Assembly (NCBI GenBank): GCA_030062745.1
Contig: CP099840.1
Span: forward strand, 32,510,291-32,574,290
Length of the DNA stretch: 64,000 nt
Reading direction: 5' to 3'
Source of the DNA: Capitulum mitella
Lineage: Eukaryota; Arthropoda; Thecostraca; Pollicipedomorpha; Pollicipedidae
The notes beneath the pieces are model-generated. The model was given only the letters and a program-made list of their open reading frames with translations. It ran no database searches and was not told the origin of the DNA. This document shows positions 1-19,172 of the stretch, one piece after another. Position 1 is the first letter of the stretch. Every line of letters begins with the position of its first letter. The translations under genes and the position numbers were made by a program.

Positions 1-2340
1 GAGGGCTCACTGACGGCGGTCAGCAGAGGAACTCCACTGACGAGCACACGGCGCACAGAGACGGGAACAGCGCACGCCACCGCGGAGGTAAGAATAGCGG
101 CTGGGAGACCGGCCTATCGCTTCCTTCACCCCATCGCTCACGACAGCGAACGACACGTGGTGCTGGTGCTGCGCGTCCACGTGGTGTATTGAACCGACGC
201 TTCATCTGCGGCCTGGTGCCGACCCCCCTGACGAAACCTAAACATTCCTGCGTCACTCGCACCGGCCGCCGTCCAGCGGGCACCGCTAACGAAGGCGTGT
301 CGGCCCCGGCACCGCCCACGAACCAAGTCCCCGCCGCAGACAGGCCGGCACCCTATCGCTGTTTATGGCAGCTGATCTAAACGGAGCCCGGACAGAGCCG
401 GCCGGTCTGGTTCTGGTCCTGTAAAGCCGAGTGCGGCCGCGGCTCCTGTCAGCGGGGACGGCGACCCCGGCACCGTGCTGTGTTTTTTGCACAGCTTCAG
501 GCATCGGGAGGCGTGGTCGCGCGGAACTCGTCGCTGATTGTCAGCTTTGAGCAGCACGGTAAACTTCAGCGAAGCTGTGGCGCTGTTATGACATTCGAGT
601 ATGTTTTCAAGAGCATGATAAAACTCACTCGAGTTAATGACTGCACGGGTGCGGAGCGTCTTATCAGGCTCGTATCGACTACCGTAGGTAGCCCAGAAAA
701 AAAGAAAAAATGAAATAAACCAAACGTATATTCGGAATTCATTGACCGGATCTTACTTAGTCACTTATGTTCAAGATAATTATGCGCCTACATCGCAGCA
801 CAACTATGTTCTTGAAAAAACAGTATTTTTCTTGCCCACAATAGCGTGGCCAAACTTTCGCTCGTGGAAAGGAGGAGCAAAGATCGTGGCCCCCGGCTAT
901 CCCCTCCCTCCGCGAGAACCAGAAACTCCTCGGGGTTAGTTTACTTCATCGCTGCGGCCTCTATTCCCAAACTAAAAAGTTTTGGGAAACCATGCAACAA
1001 AAAAGACCAGAAATGCATGGTAGGACAACACCATGAAGTGATGAATTATCAACGTAATCCTTTCGGAACGGGTTACGACTATGGCCAGGAACACCTGGCC
1101 CCAGGCACAAGTGCCAGGGCCCTGAAACCAACAAAGCGCTCCTGACGCGGAATCTCGGCCCAGCACCACAGGCGCGGCGATCCAGAAACGAATAACAGGC
1201 CTCCTAACACAACGAACACTGGGCCCTTGGCACGTCCATCGGGCCTTAACACAAACGTCGGGTCCAAGTCGTAGGCTCTTGTTACTAGTACGAGCATTTT
1301 TCCCTCGTACGGGCACTGGACCTCTGAAACGAACACCGGGTCCCTGACAAGGTTTCCAGGCTCCTTGCATAGACATCGGAGCCCATCATGTTTGATACCG
1401 GGACCCTGACGCGAACACTTTGCTCCTAGCACAACGAGCATCGGGCCTTTAGTTCGGACATTGGACTTCTACAATGAGTACCGGGCCCAAGCACCACGGA
1501 CACAGAGCCTTTGATAAAGACAACGCGTCCCTAGAGTAAGGTCATCAGCCCTAGGCCCTAGCATGGACACAAGGTCCCTGGTGAGCGAGGCACGAGAAGC
1601 TTGCAGACGACCCGTGTGTCTTAAATGAAGCTACTTTCCAAACTGAATTCTTTTTTCTCAAATTTACTACAGCAGATGGCGGCGCCGGGCCGGGCCCGGC
1701 TCTGGTCCCGGGCCCTCTAACATTTCGGGCGGGAGGGGGTCGCTTGTCCCCTGCGCCCCTGAATGTGTCACTGTTTACACACCCGAATGGAAAAATCATT
1801 GCAATATGACACCTTTCCAAGGATTCACAAGAATACCTGATTTTTGTCCAGCCGTGAAACAAACGTTGTTCTTTTGGTTCTAACTGCTGAAGTCCAATGG
1901 AATCGACCGGAGAGCTGCAGAGTTGCAGAGTTCAGCTTCGAGCAGCCAGGTTCAATACCCTTCCCGTGTGATCCTCAGCTTGCAGCTGTCGTTGCGGACA
2001 GCAGCCCAGTCATACACAACTTCTGCACCCCGTTCAGAGTTCCACAGTCACGATAAAGCCATTGGTACGTGATTCAGCCACTGAAGTGCAACTGTAAACA
2101 TGCCCTGATTCCCGCGGGCAGCTCCAAATACACACAGCACACCCGACACGAGCCTCTCGTGGCTTCAAGGGAGGTAATCGCGGCCTCGCTCCTTGCCGCC
2201 AGGCTCTAGCGCTGCGCTCGTCTCCAGAACGACTCGCCGGCTCTCCTTCCACCAGTGACATGCACGACAATTCTCAGTACGACCGAAGATCCGCAGACCG
2301 GAATGGCGTCCTTCAAACCGGACAGGGCCGATCGGCTTAC
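1..2340. other. Intergenic/intronic DNA, no gene seen
   Basis: No reading frame here resembles a known protein. If the potassium-channel exon to the right is real, this stretch is its first intron on the minus strand. From about 1080 to 1560 the sequence is a loose array of GGGCCC-type blocks every 25-30 bases, related in style to the array at 3.2-5.3 kb. A GC-rich patch at 1676-1750 looks like the end of an old mobile element. Open frames here are chance products of high GC. Confidence 0.5.
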
Positions 2341-2524
2341 CTTGCAGCGCGCGCCAGGCCGGCCCGGGCCGCAGCACGGTCCGCTCCTGCTCGTACATCT
2401 CCAGGTAGCCGAACACCAGGCCGCCGAGCACCAGGTATAACACGAACACCACGGCCAGCACCAGCGTGCGCCGCGAGCGGCGCCGGCGGCCGAAGTCCTC
2501 GCCCTTCGGCAGCGGCACGGCCAT
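2341..2524 (-). CDS. First coding exon of a probable two-pore (K2P) potassium channel, partial
   Basis: The minus-strand frame starts at an ATG in a strong Kozak context (CCGCCATGG) and encodes about 61 residues. A basic N-terminus with an RRRRSRR run is followed by one hydrophobic helix (residues about 20-43) ending VLGGLVFGYLE. This matches the first membrane helix of K2P channels, where a tyrosine-leucine stretch, small residues, VF and a final LE are typical. The exon ends in a good donor (CAAG|GTAAGC) in phase 1. K2P channels are dimeric plasma-membrane leak channels that set resting potential. The pore loops, which would be decisive, are not in the window; they would lie left of position 1 on the minus strand. 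The frame is also open upstream to 2755, but that part looks like 5' untranslated sequence. The assignment rests on one helix. Confidence 0.5.
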
Positions 2525-3165
2525 GGCGGGCCGACGGCGAGACGCAGCGCCGGCAGAGCTCGGCGGACTCCAGCAGCGGCGCCACGGCGGCGGAGACGCT
2601 CGGAGACGGCTGCCTGGGCGCCGGCGACGGCTCACTGGACGGCGCGGGCGGCCCGCGTGCTGTCCGGCTGCCTCCGGTCTGACGTCACGGCGGGGGGTGC
2701 TGCCGCTGCGGAGCGTGCACGGCACGGCCGGCCGGCCCCCGGCCAGGCGGATCACGGGGAGAGACCGTCAGCCCGCTCTGTCACCCCCAGGGCGCAGGGA
2801 CCACCAGCCTGTCTGAACATCCTCGGCGTGGGTACACTCTGGTGGAGACCACCAGCCCAAGGCCACGTACCGAGAGCTGGTCCGATACATTGCCTGGTGC
2901 AGTTCTTTTTTTTCTAGCCGCGCCTACGACTCACTGCAAACCGCAGTGACGCAATTCGCTCTGAACTGCGCCGATCTCTAACAAGTAATGGAAGGTCAAA
3001 AGCTTCCTCACGCAGGTGGCTTATACATCTAGCCTGTCATTTTGCTTGTTGATTGCAAAAAGGAACGGTGATCGACAAACATTACGTCAGTATAACGTGT
3101 CACATCTAGGCGCGGATCCAAGAGGGCGATGGGACGATCGTCCCCCCCCTCTCCCGAAGCCTGAG
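2525..3165 (-). promoter_or_regulatory. GC-rich 5' UTR/promoter region of the K2P-like gene
   Basis: GC- and CpG-rich sequence directly upstream (minus strand) of the putative start exon, densest at 2525-2780. No TATA box stands out. This is an inference from position and composition only. Confidence 0.25.
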
Positions 3166-3169
3166 AGGG

Positions 3170-5290
3170 GGCCCCTCTCAGACTCACAAGGGGCCCATTA
3201 TGAGCTTCACGGGGACTCAGTGAAAACGAGACGGGTTCTTGATGCAGTCAGAGGGTCTCTGGGAGGGTTAGATGGCCCATGAGAGGCGTAGAAGGGCCCC
3301 TGAAGCTCCCAAATGGCCCCTGAGACCACAACAGGGCCCCAACACAGCAGATTGTCCCTGATACCACCAGACAGGCCACAGGGCTCCTGAGACCGTCAGT
3401 ATGAGGACTAAGTCTCTAGGACAACATAGAAGCCCTTCGAATAGCATGTGGGCCCCGAATGGATCTCACGGACCTGTGTGAAAAGCTAAAGGTTCCTGAT
3501 GCAGTCAGCGAGCCTCCGAGAGGGCTAAAGAGACCCTGAGACGGCACAATGGCCGTTAACATGGATAGAAGGGCCCCTGAAACTCTCCAAGGGACCTCAG
3601 GACCGCAAGAGGGGCCCCAACACGGCAAAAGACCCATAAGACTGCCTAAAGAGATCCAAGGCCATAGAAGGACCTGTATTGGCATAGGGACCCTGCCGGT
3701 CTGCAGTGGTCGCTGCCAGCCTGTAGGGGCCCCTGCCAACCTATAGGGCCCCCTGCCAATCTGTGGGGTTCCATCTAGCCTGCAGGGAGATCCCTGTCGG
3801 CCTGCAGGAGTCCTCCTACCGGCCTTCTGGGCCCATACCGGCCTGAAGGGACCACCTGCCGGCCTGTAGGGCTCTGTACCAGCCTATGGACCCCTGCCAG
3901 CCTTCGGGGGTCCCTGCTAGCCTGTGGAGGGTCCCCGTGCCTTTCTATGGGCCCTGCCGCTCTGCAAGGGCCCCCGCCGGTCGGGAAGGGTCCCTGCTCG
4001 CCTGTAGTTGACCTCTGTCGGCATAACGGGGCCCCTTCTGACATGCATGGGCCCTTGCCGCCGCCTGTAGGGCCCCCTGCTAACCTGTGGAACGACCCTT
4101 GCCGTTCTATGAGGCCCTGCCGACCTGTAAGGGTCCCTTGCCGGTCGGGAGGGGCCCCCTGCTTGCCTGCAGCTGGCCTGCTGTCGGCATGAAGGGCCCC
4201 CTGCTGGCATGCAGGGGCCTTTGCCACCACCTGTAGGGCGCCCTGCCGGCCTGTGGAGGAGCTCGCTTACGGGCTGTGGAAGGCCCCCTGGCGTGTAGAG
4301 GAGCCCCCTGACGGCCTGCAGAACGGCCTCCTGATAGCTGTGGAGGCACCCAGCAAAAAGCTGTTTTGGGCGTAATCATCGACAATCAGAAGAGAGCTAG
4401 CTGGTTGCAAGCGATAACGTTTACCAGCGGCAAATGACCATTGTCGTAAAATTCCCAGTGGCTGTTTTTATTCCGTGGGCCCATTCAAAGGTTACGGCTC
4501 ACCAATGGTCACGCATCCCCGAAATTCTGAACCGGCTATATCCCTATGCGAGCCTCTTGTGAAATGTCATGTTAATATTTTTGCCCAGGGGGCCCACATG
4601 AAATGAGGGGCCCATCGCTGGGAGAGGACTCCATCCCACCCGAAATCCTTGGCTGGTTGCGCACCTGCCTCCACCTGTGCTAGGTGAGCTTTTTGGCACA
4701 CAAAAGGTCCCGCTGAAGCTGCCAAGCAGGTACTTGAAGCGCCAAAAAACGCCCCTGATACGGCCAGAGAAAGACCCCTGATACAGCCATGGGGACTACC
4801 GGAGACGTTCTGAGGGCCCATGGCACTGCACAGGGGCCCTAAAATCGTAAAAAGGTCTTTTGTAACTTCCATAGGCCCTCTGAGAAGGCAAAATGTCCCC
4901 CAGAGACGACAGGAAGGGCATCCAAGACAACAGGGGTCCACTGAGACGACCAGAGGGGCTCCTGAAACTACTAAGCATTGAGACGTCCAGACAGCTCCTG
5001 AAACGGCCAAAGGACCTAGAGCACTGACAGAAGCATCTCTGTCACGGCAGAGAGAGACTTATAGAGGGCTCTTGTTACTGCCTGAGGGGTTTCTTAGATG
5101 ACGAAAATTCCCTACGGACGACATAAGGGAACCCGAGATGGCTTAAGTGTCCCTGAAACTGCCAAGGCCCGAGGTGCCCCTGAAACTGCCCAAGGAGCGC
5201 TTGAGGACCTGAGGGACTTCACGAGGGACAAGTGAAACTGTAAGAGGAACCTGAGACCGTTGTAAGGCCCTGACACGGCAGACGTCCCCA
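3170..5290. repeat. Degenerate ~28-bp GC-rich minisatellite
   Basis: A long run of related blocks of roughly 25-32 bases. Two subfamilies are visible. One is built on GGGGCCCCTGAGAC-like blocks (about 3170-3700 and 4730-5290). The other is built on CTGCCGGCCTGTAGGG (about 3700-4330), where the phrase recurs more than fifteen times. Between 4340 and 4590 the array is interrupted by unrelated AT-richer sequence. Open frames across it are repeat artefacts. Confidence 0.8.
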
Positions 5291-5299
5291 GACCACCAA

Positions 5300-8200
5300 A
5301 AAGCTAGCAAAAAAGCCTCCAGAAGCTACAAGTGGGCGGAGGAGCTTCTGGACCAATTGCAGACACGACATTTGAAGTGAAGGGAAGGACGCAACCGCCT
5401 AAAATCCAGCCACTGTTGTCATATTTCAGGTACTTTGTAGGGGAACGAAATGCGAAATTTTCTAAAATGAGGTGAAGTACCAAAATAACGTTTTTCATAT
5501 CTGAATGGTAAAAAACGGGGGGGGGGGCGGCCAGGGGGAGCCCAACGCTGACCATCGCCCCCCTTGGCGAAATCCTGGACCCATTCATGGTTAAAACTCA
5601 CATTTTCTCTTAAGCTTCACAACGTCGAAAGGAGCAGCCGTTTCAAATGGGTGAATTAATGACGTACCTACAACCGTGTACTAAATCTCCAGCACCCAGC
5701 GACCGCAAAGACCACAGCTACATTATTTCACGCGATACGTCGCCACGAAATAATCAAATCCAAACAAGACATCCCAATTATACCAGTGTCAGCCGCACCT
5801 CAACGCATAGACGCTGCCAGGTAGCGGATCTCAGTTTCGTAAAGGGCGCAGCTGGAAACAAGTTCCCCCCGTGCGATAAGGCGCAAAATGGTGGTTCCCA
5901 CACGATCCAGGTTGGAACGCATGCTGCACTTTTACATCACGCGTGTTTTGTTCACACATGACGCATGCGAGGCCACTGATGATGTATGCGTCATTTGACC
6001 CTCATATGACTTTGAACATTGGCCTTGAGATGCGCCTTTCGTTGACTTAGGTTGGACAGGATGCAGGATTTTTCTTTGACACCTGTTTTCTTCACGGCTG
6101 TCCAACTCACCGTCACTGCACCCGTGCCCCATCCTTTCACCTCGAATTTGATCTTCAAGGTTGACTTTGAGATGCATTTCCTGACGACCTAGGCTAGAAC
6201 GGATGGAGGACCTTCACATCATACCCGCTTTGCTCGCATATTTGCCATACATTCATTTCTAATGTACCCCGTCCTTATCCTGTTTGACCTCTAGAGGTCA
6301 AATAGTCATCGTAATGTGAACAGTCAAACATGCGTCACTAACATTCGCACGTTATATTTTTTCCCGTAGAACGCGAAAACTACCTAATTGTCAATGTTCA
6401 TCATACGCTTTGTTTTCGCCTTTATTTGTCGGATTCAGGCAGTTCGATGTCTCTAATAAATTGTCTTGGGTTTCAACGTTGCAGCTGCGCGCTGCAGACT
6501 TGCTCGGACGAAAATGAGCATGGTTAGGGCACGCCCCTGGCCGTGTAGAGCGGAGAAGTGAACGATAGCCGGTGAAGAGCTGCATTGTGAAAAACGAAAC
6601 CAGCACATGTTGTTCGACAGCGCCTTTGACGCGTGCCTTAAGCAGGTAACAAACAGGATATAAATCGGCCAAGCGAAGACTACAAACGGTCGACGGCAGT
6701 GTGGCTGGCGCAGCGCTGGCGATTTTCGTCACGGTCTGCAATGCCAACGGGTACACAGAGTAACTCCCGTCCTTCTGTGTCCCATTTCCACCTGAAACGT
6801 GACCACGTGTTGTTGCATTTCTGTTTTGGCTCCAGTCATCGTCTTCCGGGCAGTGGAGCTGCGCAGGCGCTTGCGGAGGCAATTTGCAAAATGCCCCACC
6901 GATCAGTTTTCTGAAAGGCGCAGCCCTCGGTCCCAAAGGCCGGACGAAACTGACAAACGGCATCGTTGGTCACTTCTCCGCGGCCATGGGCGTAGGAACG
7001 GGGGGGGTGGCATGGACCCGCTTTTTGGGAAAATTTAACACTAGCCTTATGGGAGGCCCTATGGTCTTTGCCCCCCCCCCCCACCGCCACACACACATTT
7101 TTTCTGGATGTTCGTACGCTCCTGCGCACAAGTCAGTACGAATGTACGTGAAATCAATCCCAGTGCAAGTCAACATATTGTCAAGGGCAAGGCGGGCCAA
7201 GGCGGGCGGCCTGTCTGGCGGGCCAGATGGGGGTGATGTGACCGACCGACGCGTTCACCCTGCGACGTTTGTGGTCGGATCTCTAGCGATTTTGTCTTCT
7301 GTCAGACCTTGCAGCGGCCTGTTTACAACAGTCGAGAGCAGTCAAGTTACAAGATTGGATCATGCTCTACCTGGGCCATGATGGTATCGGCAAAAATCCC
7401 AGAATGGAGGCGATGCTATCACCCATCGAGAAGACACATCAGCTGATGCACAATAACGACGGCCGGTTGGCTGAACACAGATACAGGTCGTTCCAGGGAT
7501 GCAAACCTGGCTTCTCTGTCCATCCTTTGTTAGGTTTTGTACGTGGCGCCGACGGGCAGACCTAAACGTGTTGGGTCTTTAGCGGACACAAGAGGTGTTC
7601 AGACCGTAAGGTGTCTTCGCGTTAGGTTCCTGTGTCCTGTCGTCAGGTCAGGTGCAGTCAGCACAGCTCAGGCGGACAAGTCATAAAGGTTTTCCCAGCA
7701 ACCGAGACAACGCTGCTTCTGAATTTGGCCAGAAATATTGAGATAGGATGTTCATGTGTTAAAAGTAATATCTGCACAGAAAACAGCCAGGAACCCGGAA
7801 ACATCAGATTTCATTCACCCAACATGATGCCACTGCTCCGCTGCGAACTACTGGAACGTTTTGAGGGCGAACCAGAGATCCACTCCCGCGCTGCGATACA
7901 ATGAACACAGCAGAGCTGCTCATACGCGAGCAATGAAATGATGGCGTACTTCCTCCCAATGCGAACGTGAAAACTTACCAAGACCATCCTTACAGGCCAC
8001 CGTCCATCTTACATTATGGTTGCTCGGTGCGTTCGGCCACGTCGCCACATTTGCTGAACAAGATGAATTCCCGGGAAATCAACTCCGAACAGCTCAGGCG
8101 CACAGCGCCACCACAGCACAGCAACACGTCACCGGAGGAACTTGCCGCGATGACGAATCTGGCGGCATTCACATTAATGAGGGATAACCAAGGACTGGCA

Positions 8201-9031
8201 CGCTCAACTTCCGGCCGAGTTTGACTCGAGCTGAACGAACACGGCTCGTCTTTTCACGCGAACAGCCGAGGCCGAAAACTGCCAGGCCTTGTCGCTTCTG
8301 CAGACAAATGCGACATTAAAACAAAGCACAGCGAAGCAGCGGCGGCGACTGTGGATTTTCGCTCGTCGTACCCTGGGGGCAGATGGCGCTACAATCACAC
8401 CGGTTGAACTTGCTCACCATCTGCGAGTCACACTTTCGACACCTCTGATGAAAATCTTCCGAGACACAGAGCAAAGGACCCTCGCAGTTTACTATATTCG
8501 TTCTAACGTAAGCTTCGGCGCGCTCGCGCGCCAAGGCCGAAGTCGGAGTGTATAAAAAGCATCCGGGGCGCCGGGGACTCCGGTGGAATACGGAACCGTT
8601 TGAGCTTGATCGGCCTCCACCACAGCCGCGGCCGAACGCCGCCCACAAACAACAAGCATCGCTCTTTGGCCAAGTACAAAACCGCGGCTATCATGCATCC
8701 GAGTTAGACACCGACAGACAGAAGCACAAGCGAGTGGTGTGCGCAGACACCGAGGCGGCGCGGGCGGGGTCGGCGTCGGCGGTCAGCGGCTGTCTCTCTC
8801 TCGCTCACGCTCTCGCACAACAGGCGCGGACGCGGACCGGCGGCGCCCTGGGCGCGGGGCGCGGCCCGCCGAGAATAAGTACCTACTTAACAACCGGCCA
8901 AAATGGTGATAAAAACGTCCGCGGCGGCGGCCGGACGGGCGCGGCGGCGGCGGCCCGGCCCGGGATGCGGCGGCCGGCGGAAGGACGGCGGCACGTATGG
9001 AGACGGCGGCTGGCGCCATGGCGCCGCCCGC
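5300..9031. other. No gene recognised; mobile-element scraps
   Basis: At about 5430-5590 there is a mobile-element fragment with a G-run and the phrase GGCGAAATCCTGGACCC. A similar G/C-run fragment sits at 6990-7110. The rest gives no recognisable protein on either strand. From 8750 to 9031 the DNA becomes very GC- and CpG-rich; this is directly 3' of the Csk stop codon and is probably its 3' untranslated region. Confidence 0.4.
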
Positions 9032-15180
<6,149 letters not shown>

Positions 15181-15725
15181 CTGCGGGCGCGCGGCGGTCA
15201 GCAGGACGACGACCCCGGCCAGGCCACGCGTCGGCGCACCACCCGCCACTCGCCCTCGGTCCGCACGCGCCCCACGACTGACGCCCGGCTCGGTGGCGCG
15301 ACGGTGTGCGCCGGCGGGCGCGCCCGTGTGTGTTCGCGAGGTGTGCGTTGTGACGCTTCCCGCATTTCCGCCGCCCACGTCAGCGGATGAGTCAGCCGCG
15401 GCGTTCTCTGTCGGCCGGGACCCCCCGCGGGCTGGCGGTTGGTTCGGCCCCTGCGTACACGGCCGAGACGGCCGGATCCCGGTGTGGAGTCGCCCGAGCT
15501 CGCTGGCTCAGGGGTCGCCTGCTCACGCGGCGCGGCCGACTCGGCCGCAATATGGCTGAGTTACACACGGGCGCGGAACACGCATTATGGGTGCCGCACA
15601 GTCTCGAGTTCCGTACGGCAGACGGGCCATCGGACAAGGCACAACGGATATTCTCAGTATATATCTGATCCGAGTGGTCTGATAGGACGACACAGATATA
15701 TTTCGAGCACGATACCGCAGACATA

Positions 15726-15792
15726 TCCTCAGGTAAGGCGCAACACACTGATGTATATATATATATGTATCACTGTGTTGTGCCTTACCTGA

Positions 15793-15838
<46 letters not shown>

Positions 15839-15882
15839 TCAGGTAAGGCACAACACAGTTTCTGTTTGTGTGTTACAACACA

Positions 15883-15956
<74 letters not shown>

Positions 15957-16067
15957 TAGTAGGCCACACAAACACTGTTTTCCTTACCTTCTGTGCCTTA
16001 TATATATATATATATATATATATATCACTGTGTTGTGCCTTACCTGAGGATATATATATATATATAA
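15726..16067. repeat. (TA)n microsatellites flanked by inverted copies of a 20-25 bp module
   Basis: Four TA arrays (about 15752-15766, 15795-15835, 15883-15953, 15999-16024, with a short one at 16051-16067) alternate with copies of a module read as TCAGGTAAGGCACAACACAG. It lies forward at 15729 and 15838, and reversed at 15768 and 16025. A diverged reversed relic lies near 15981. Reversed and forward copies face each other across TA arrays, so the region could form cruciforms. Reading frames of alternating isoleucine and tyrosine are artefacts. Confidence 0.9.
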
Positions 16068-16099
16068 TGATATGTGTGTGTGTATATAATCTATATAGA

Positions 16100-19000
16100 T
16101 ACATATATTTTATTTATTTACCTAAACATCCGATAATAAAAAATCCTCGGGTACAGCACGACACACGTGCGTTCGGGTATGGCATGGCAGATATGCCATG
16201 GGTAGGGCACACGTAGCCCGCAGTACCACTGCACAGGAAACATATACATGGAACACGGCACAGCTTTTCACTGGTACTTATTGACAGTGCAGGCTAGTTA
16301 TGGACACTGCCGACCAATGAACCCGACCGCTTCGTTACCAATGGCGCAGGAGGGTGAAGGAACACAACTGATGGGAGTCAATGCAGTGAAATGCACAAAT
16401 GCTATGTAAAGTAAATTACAGATGAGATACTTTGTTGGATGAGCAAGCAAGACATTCCATACAATGATGTCTGAAGAGGACTTTAAATCATGGAATGAAC
16501 CCGCTGGCGAACGGGCGAGTGGGCAGTGGGCAGGTGAGGCCATATGCCACCTCCAGAAATATCACATCTTGTCCATGAAAGGCACCAAACCAAGCATCAA
16601 CAGACATGGTGACAGCACAATGTATCAACATGGCCACATCATTTCAATTCCTTTAATTTTCTCTGACAAAACCAGCATAAACGTTTCAGAATGATGTTGA
16701 CAAAATCACTTCTGGCTGCCTCAAGCATATCATCCAACATGGATGCTACAATATCATACTTTGTGTTTGCCAATCTTTTCCATTTTTCATGATCAAAACA
16801 TCCTGATTTAAAGGTTCCTGATGTGACCAAATCAAAATGGACAATGCTCCTGATTTAAAGGTTCTTGATGTGACCAAATTAAAATGAGCAGCATTTAATA
16901 TCTTACCAAATAAAATAATCAATACATATGGTACATACATCAATAATAACAATCAATAACAAATATAACATCATCATCACAATACAAACAGACAGACTGT
17001 ATGCATCATCTGAACCAAAAACACTCAAACAATGATTTGATGTCCTTTACATTAATGATAAAATACAAAGAATCTGACTGGAACTTTTGCAATCTGCACA
17101 AGTAAATCAAATAAAAACCAGTAAAACCTTTTTTGCAATGTATCTAGCCTGAATAAAAATTTCATGAATGCTGACCTGTCCCCATGTAATGTTCCAGTGC
17201 ATAACATTTTACACTGAGCTTCAAAATGCAGTCAAGCCCATGGCCGAAATAAAAAGGGCCAAACTTCTGAGCAATTATATGGCCCACTTCAATTTTCTGA
17301 TACACAATGGCTTGACCAGTTTTAACTGATTCAAAAAAGCATAAAACAGCACTGAGAGCTTAAGTCATTTATGTGGTAAAACTAAATTCATATATATAAC
17401 AGGTTTTGCTGTCAACATGGACAAGCTAGACTGAAATTCAAGGTGAATGGATTATGAACAGCCATGAAGTTTCACCATACACAAATGTGGGTGCTAAGCA
17501 GGGCTGCAAATCTAGTTTTTGTTCCTGGTGCTGGGAGCATAATTTTCATTTTGGGGTGCAAAATTTTGGAAAGGGTAGCTGGTAGCTGGCATTCTTGGTG
17601 TTAGTCAGTTATGACACCATACCTGCTTCTTACTGAATGGAGATTTGATGAAGGAACAAGATCAAACTTTTGGGGTACAAAATGTTTCTAGGAACACATA
17701 TTTTTGGTGCTCTTTAACACTAAAAATTACACCTTTTTGAATCATGGTGCTGAGTGAAGACATGCATGTGTAGTGTCAGCTATTGAAGTCACTGTTAAAA
17801 ATATACTACAATATATATACTCAACTAGAAACATACTACAAATTAACCCAAAATTGTTGAGATATAGCTGAATGGGCACATTTTGCATAAAGAAGATGAG
17901 GAATACACATTCTTATATGTTTTGTGTTAGTTAAACTGTGGGATGATGAGTAAAATGGCAAGATATGAGTAAAATCTGGTGAGTATGCACTAACTTTCCT
18001 TTTTCATCCTGAATGCCACAAAGCAACCAATATGGACAAGCTGGAAATTCATGCTTTATAATGAACCAGGATCACACCAATGAGGATGGATCTTTCAACC
18101 CCTGAGAAGTTTAAGCTGGATGGGTGCAAGACAATGGTCAACACCAAATGCATATCCTACACATACCTCTCTTGAGCTCTTCTGGCTCATGTTGATATTT
18201 TTCTTATCATCCTATGCAATCATTTTCAGCCACCTGGAAAAGAAATTGGTCAAGCAGTAGAATGGCTTGCATGTTACTTGGTAGCTGTTGTACTGAAAAC
18301 ATTTTCTTTGATAACATTCAAACAATCAGCCTGTGCATAGCAAGGCCAAAGAAGAAGAGTAGAAGCCACAGGAACATGCTCATTACCCTGTATTTCAAGT
18401 GCATAGGTAACATCAAGGGCTTTTACTTCCAAATTATACAAGTCACAAGCAGTTTTTAAATCACATCAAACACAATTTGCCAGTTTTAACACTATTATTA
18501 ACTTTCATTTTAACAGATTCAATCAATGTTACTCAAAATAAAAATTGGTTGGTAGGAATGCACAGTTGATTGTTTGAGGGTTAGAATACATGAGCACCAC
18601 AATCATGTAGGATCCAATAGGTATTAATGTTGGTTGCGAACACAGCAATGATTATCAAATTTGGAAACATGGCAAAATGCATGACAGCAGCAAAATCTTT
18701 AACTTTGAAAACTGTGTACATTGAAACACTGTCACAGTAACTGATGAGATGAACAGCAAATTGTCATGTCCCAAGACTGGCAACTAATGAATAGGTGACA
18801 ATTTGAGTTTTTCACATCCATGATCTAGAAAGTTTATTTAAGTTCAAAAACTACACACAGTGGCACTAATATGATGACCTGCTTGTATAATTGTGATTTT
18901 TCAGTAGAAAAAAGCACATACAGAATTATGCAGCCAAAAGAGAGCAGGTCTGCTATTTGCACACTAGAAGTGCTGTGCTGATCCTCATTAATCTTCAAAA

Positions 19001-19164
19001 GTAAGACAAATATGCAATCCACAAATGATTGTAAGTGCATGTCTTTCCACACAAAGTACACATACCCCCCTCTCCTGTATGCAGTCAACTGATGCGAATC
19101 AAATGAGAACACATACAATGGGATTTGGTAACTATAAAACACAGCTTCAAAAGATCAACCGACT
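16100..19164. other. AT-rich DNA, no gene seen
   Basis: Base composition switches from GC-rich to clearly AT-rich right after the TA arrays and stays so to about 24 kb. I found no exon of a known family on either strand. A relic of the hAT-like MITE described below lies at 17499-17745. The missing Csk start exon could be here but was not located. Confidence 0.5.
17499..17745 (-). mobile_element. Diverged hAT-like MITE copy
   Basis: Read on the minus strand this resembles the elements at 50014-50393 and 51457-51870: AGAGCACCAAAAAT, then TTTTGTACCCCAAAA, and an end with CACCAGGAACAAAAACTAGA. The terminus CAGGGCTGCAAA matches the CAGNG-type ends of the other copies. It is too decayed to define a target duplication. 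Confidence 0.45.
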
Positions 19165-19172
19165 GGGATGTG

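Noticed and set aside
3775-4385. Overlapping 90-150 codon frames
   Set aside because: All three frames are open because the 30-bp repeat contains no stop; not evidence of coding.
15523-16104. Isoleucine-tyrosine repeat proteins
   Set aside because: Translation of (TA)n microsatellite.
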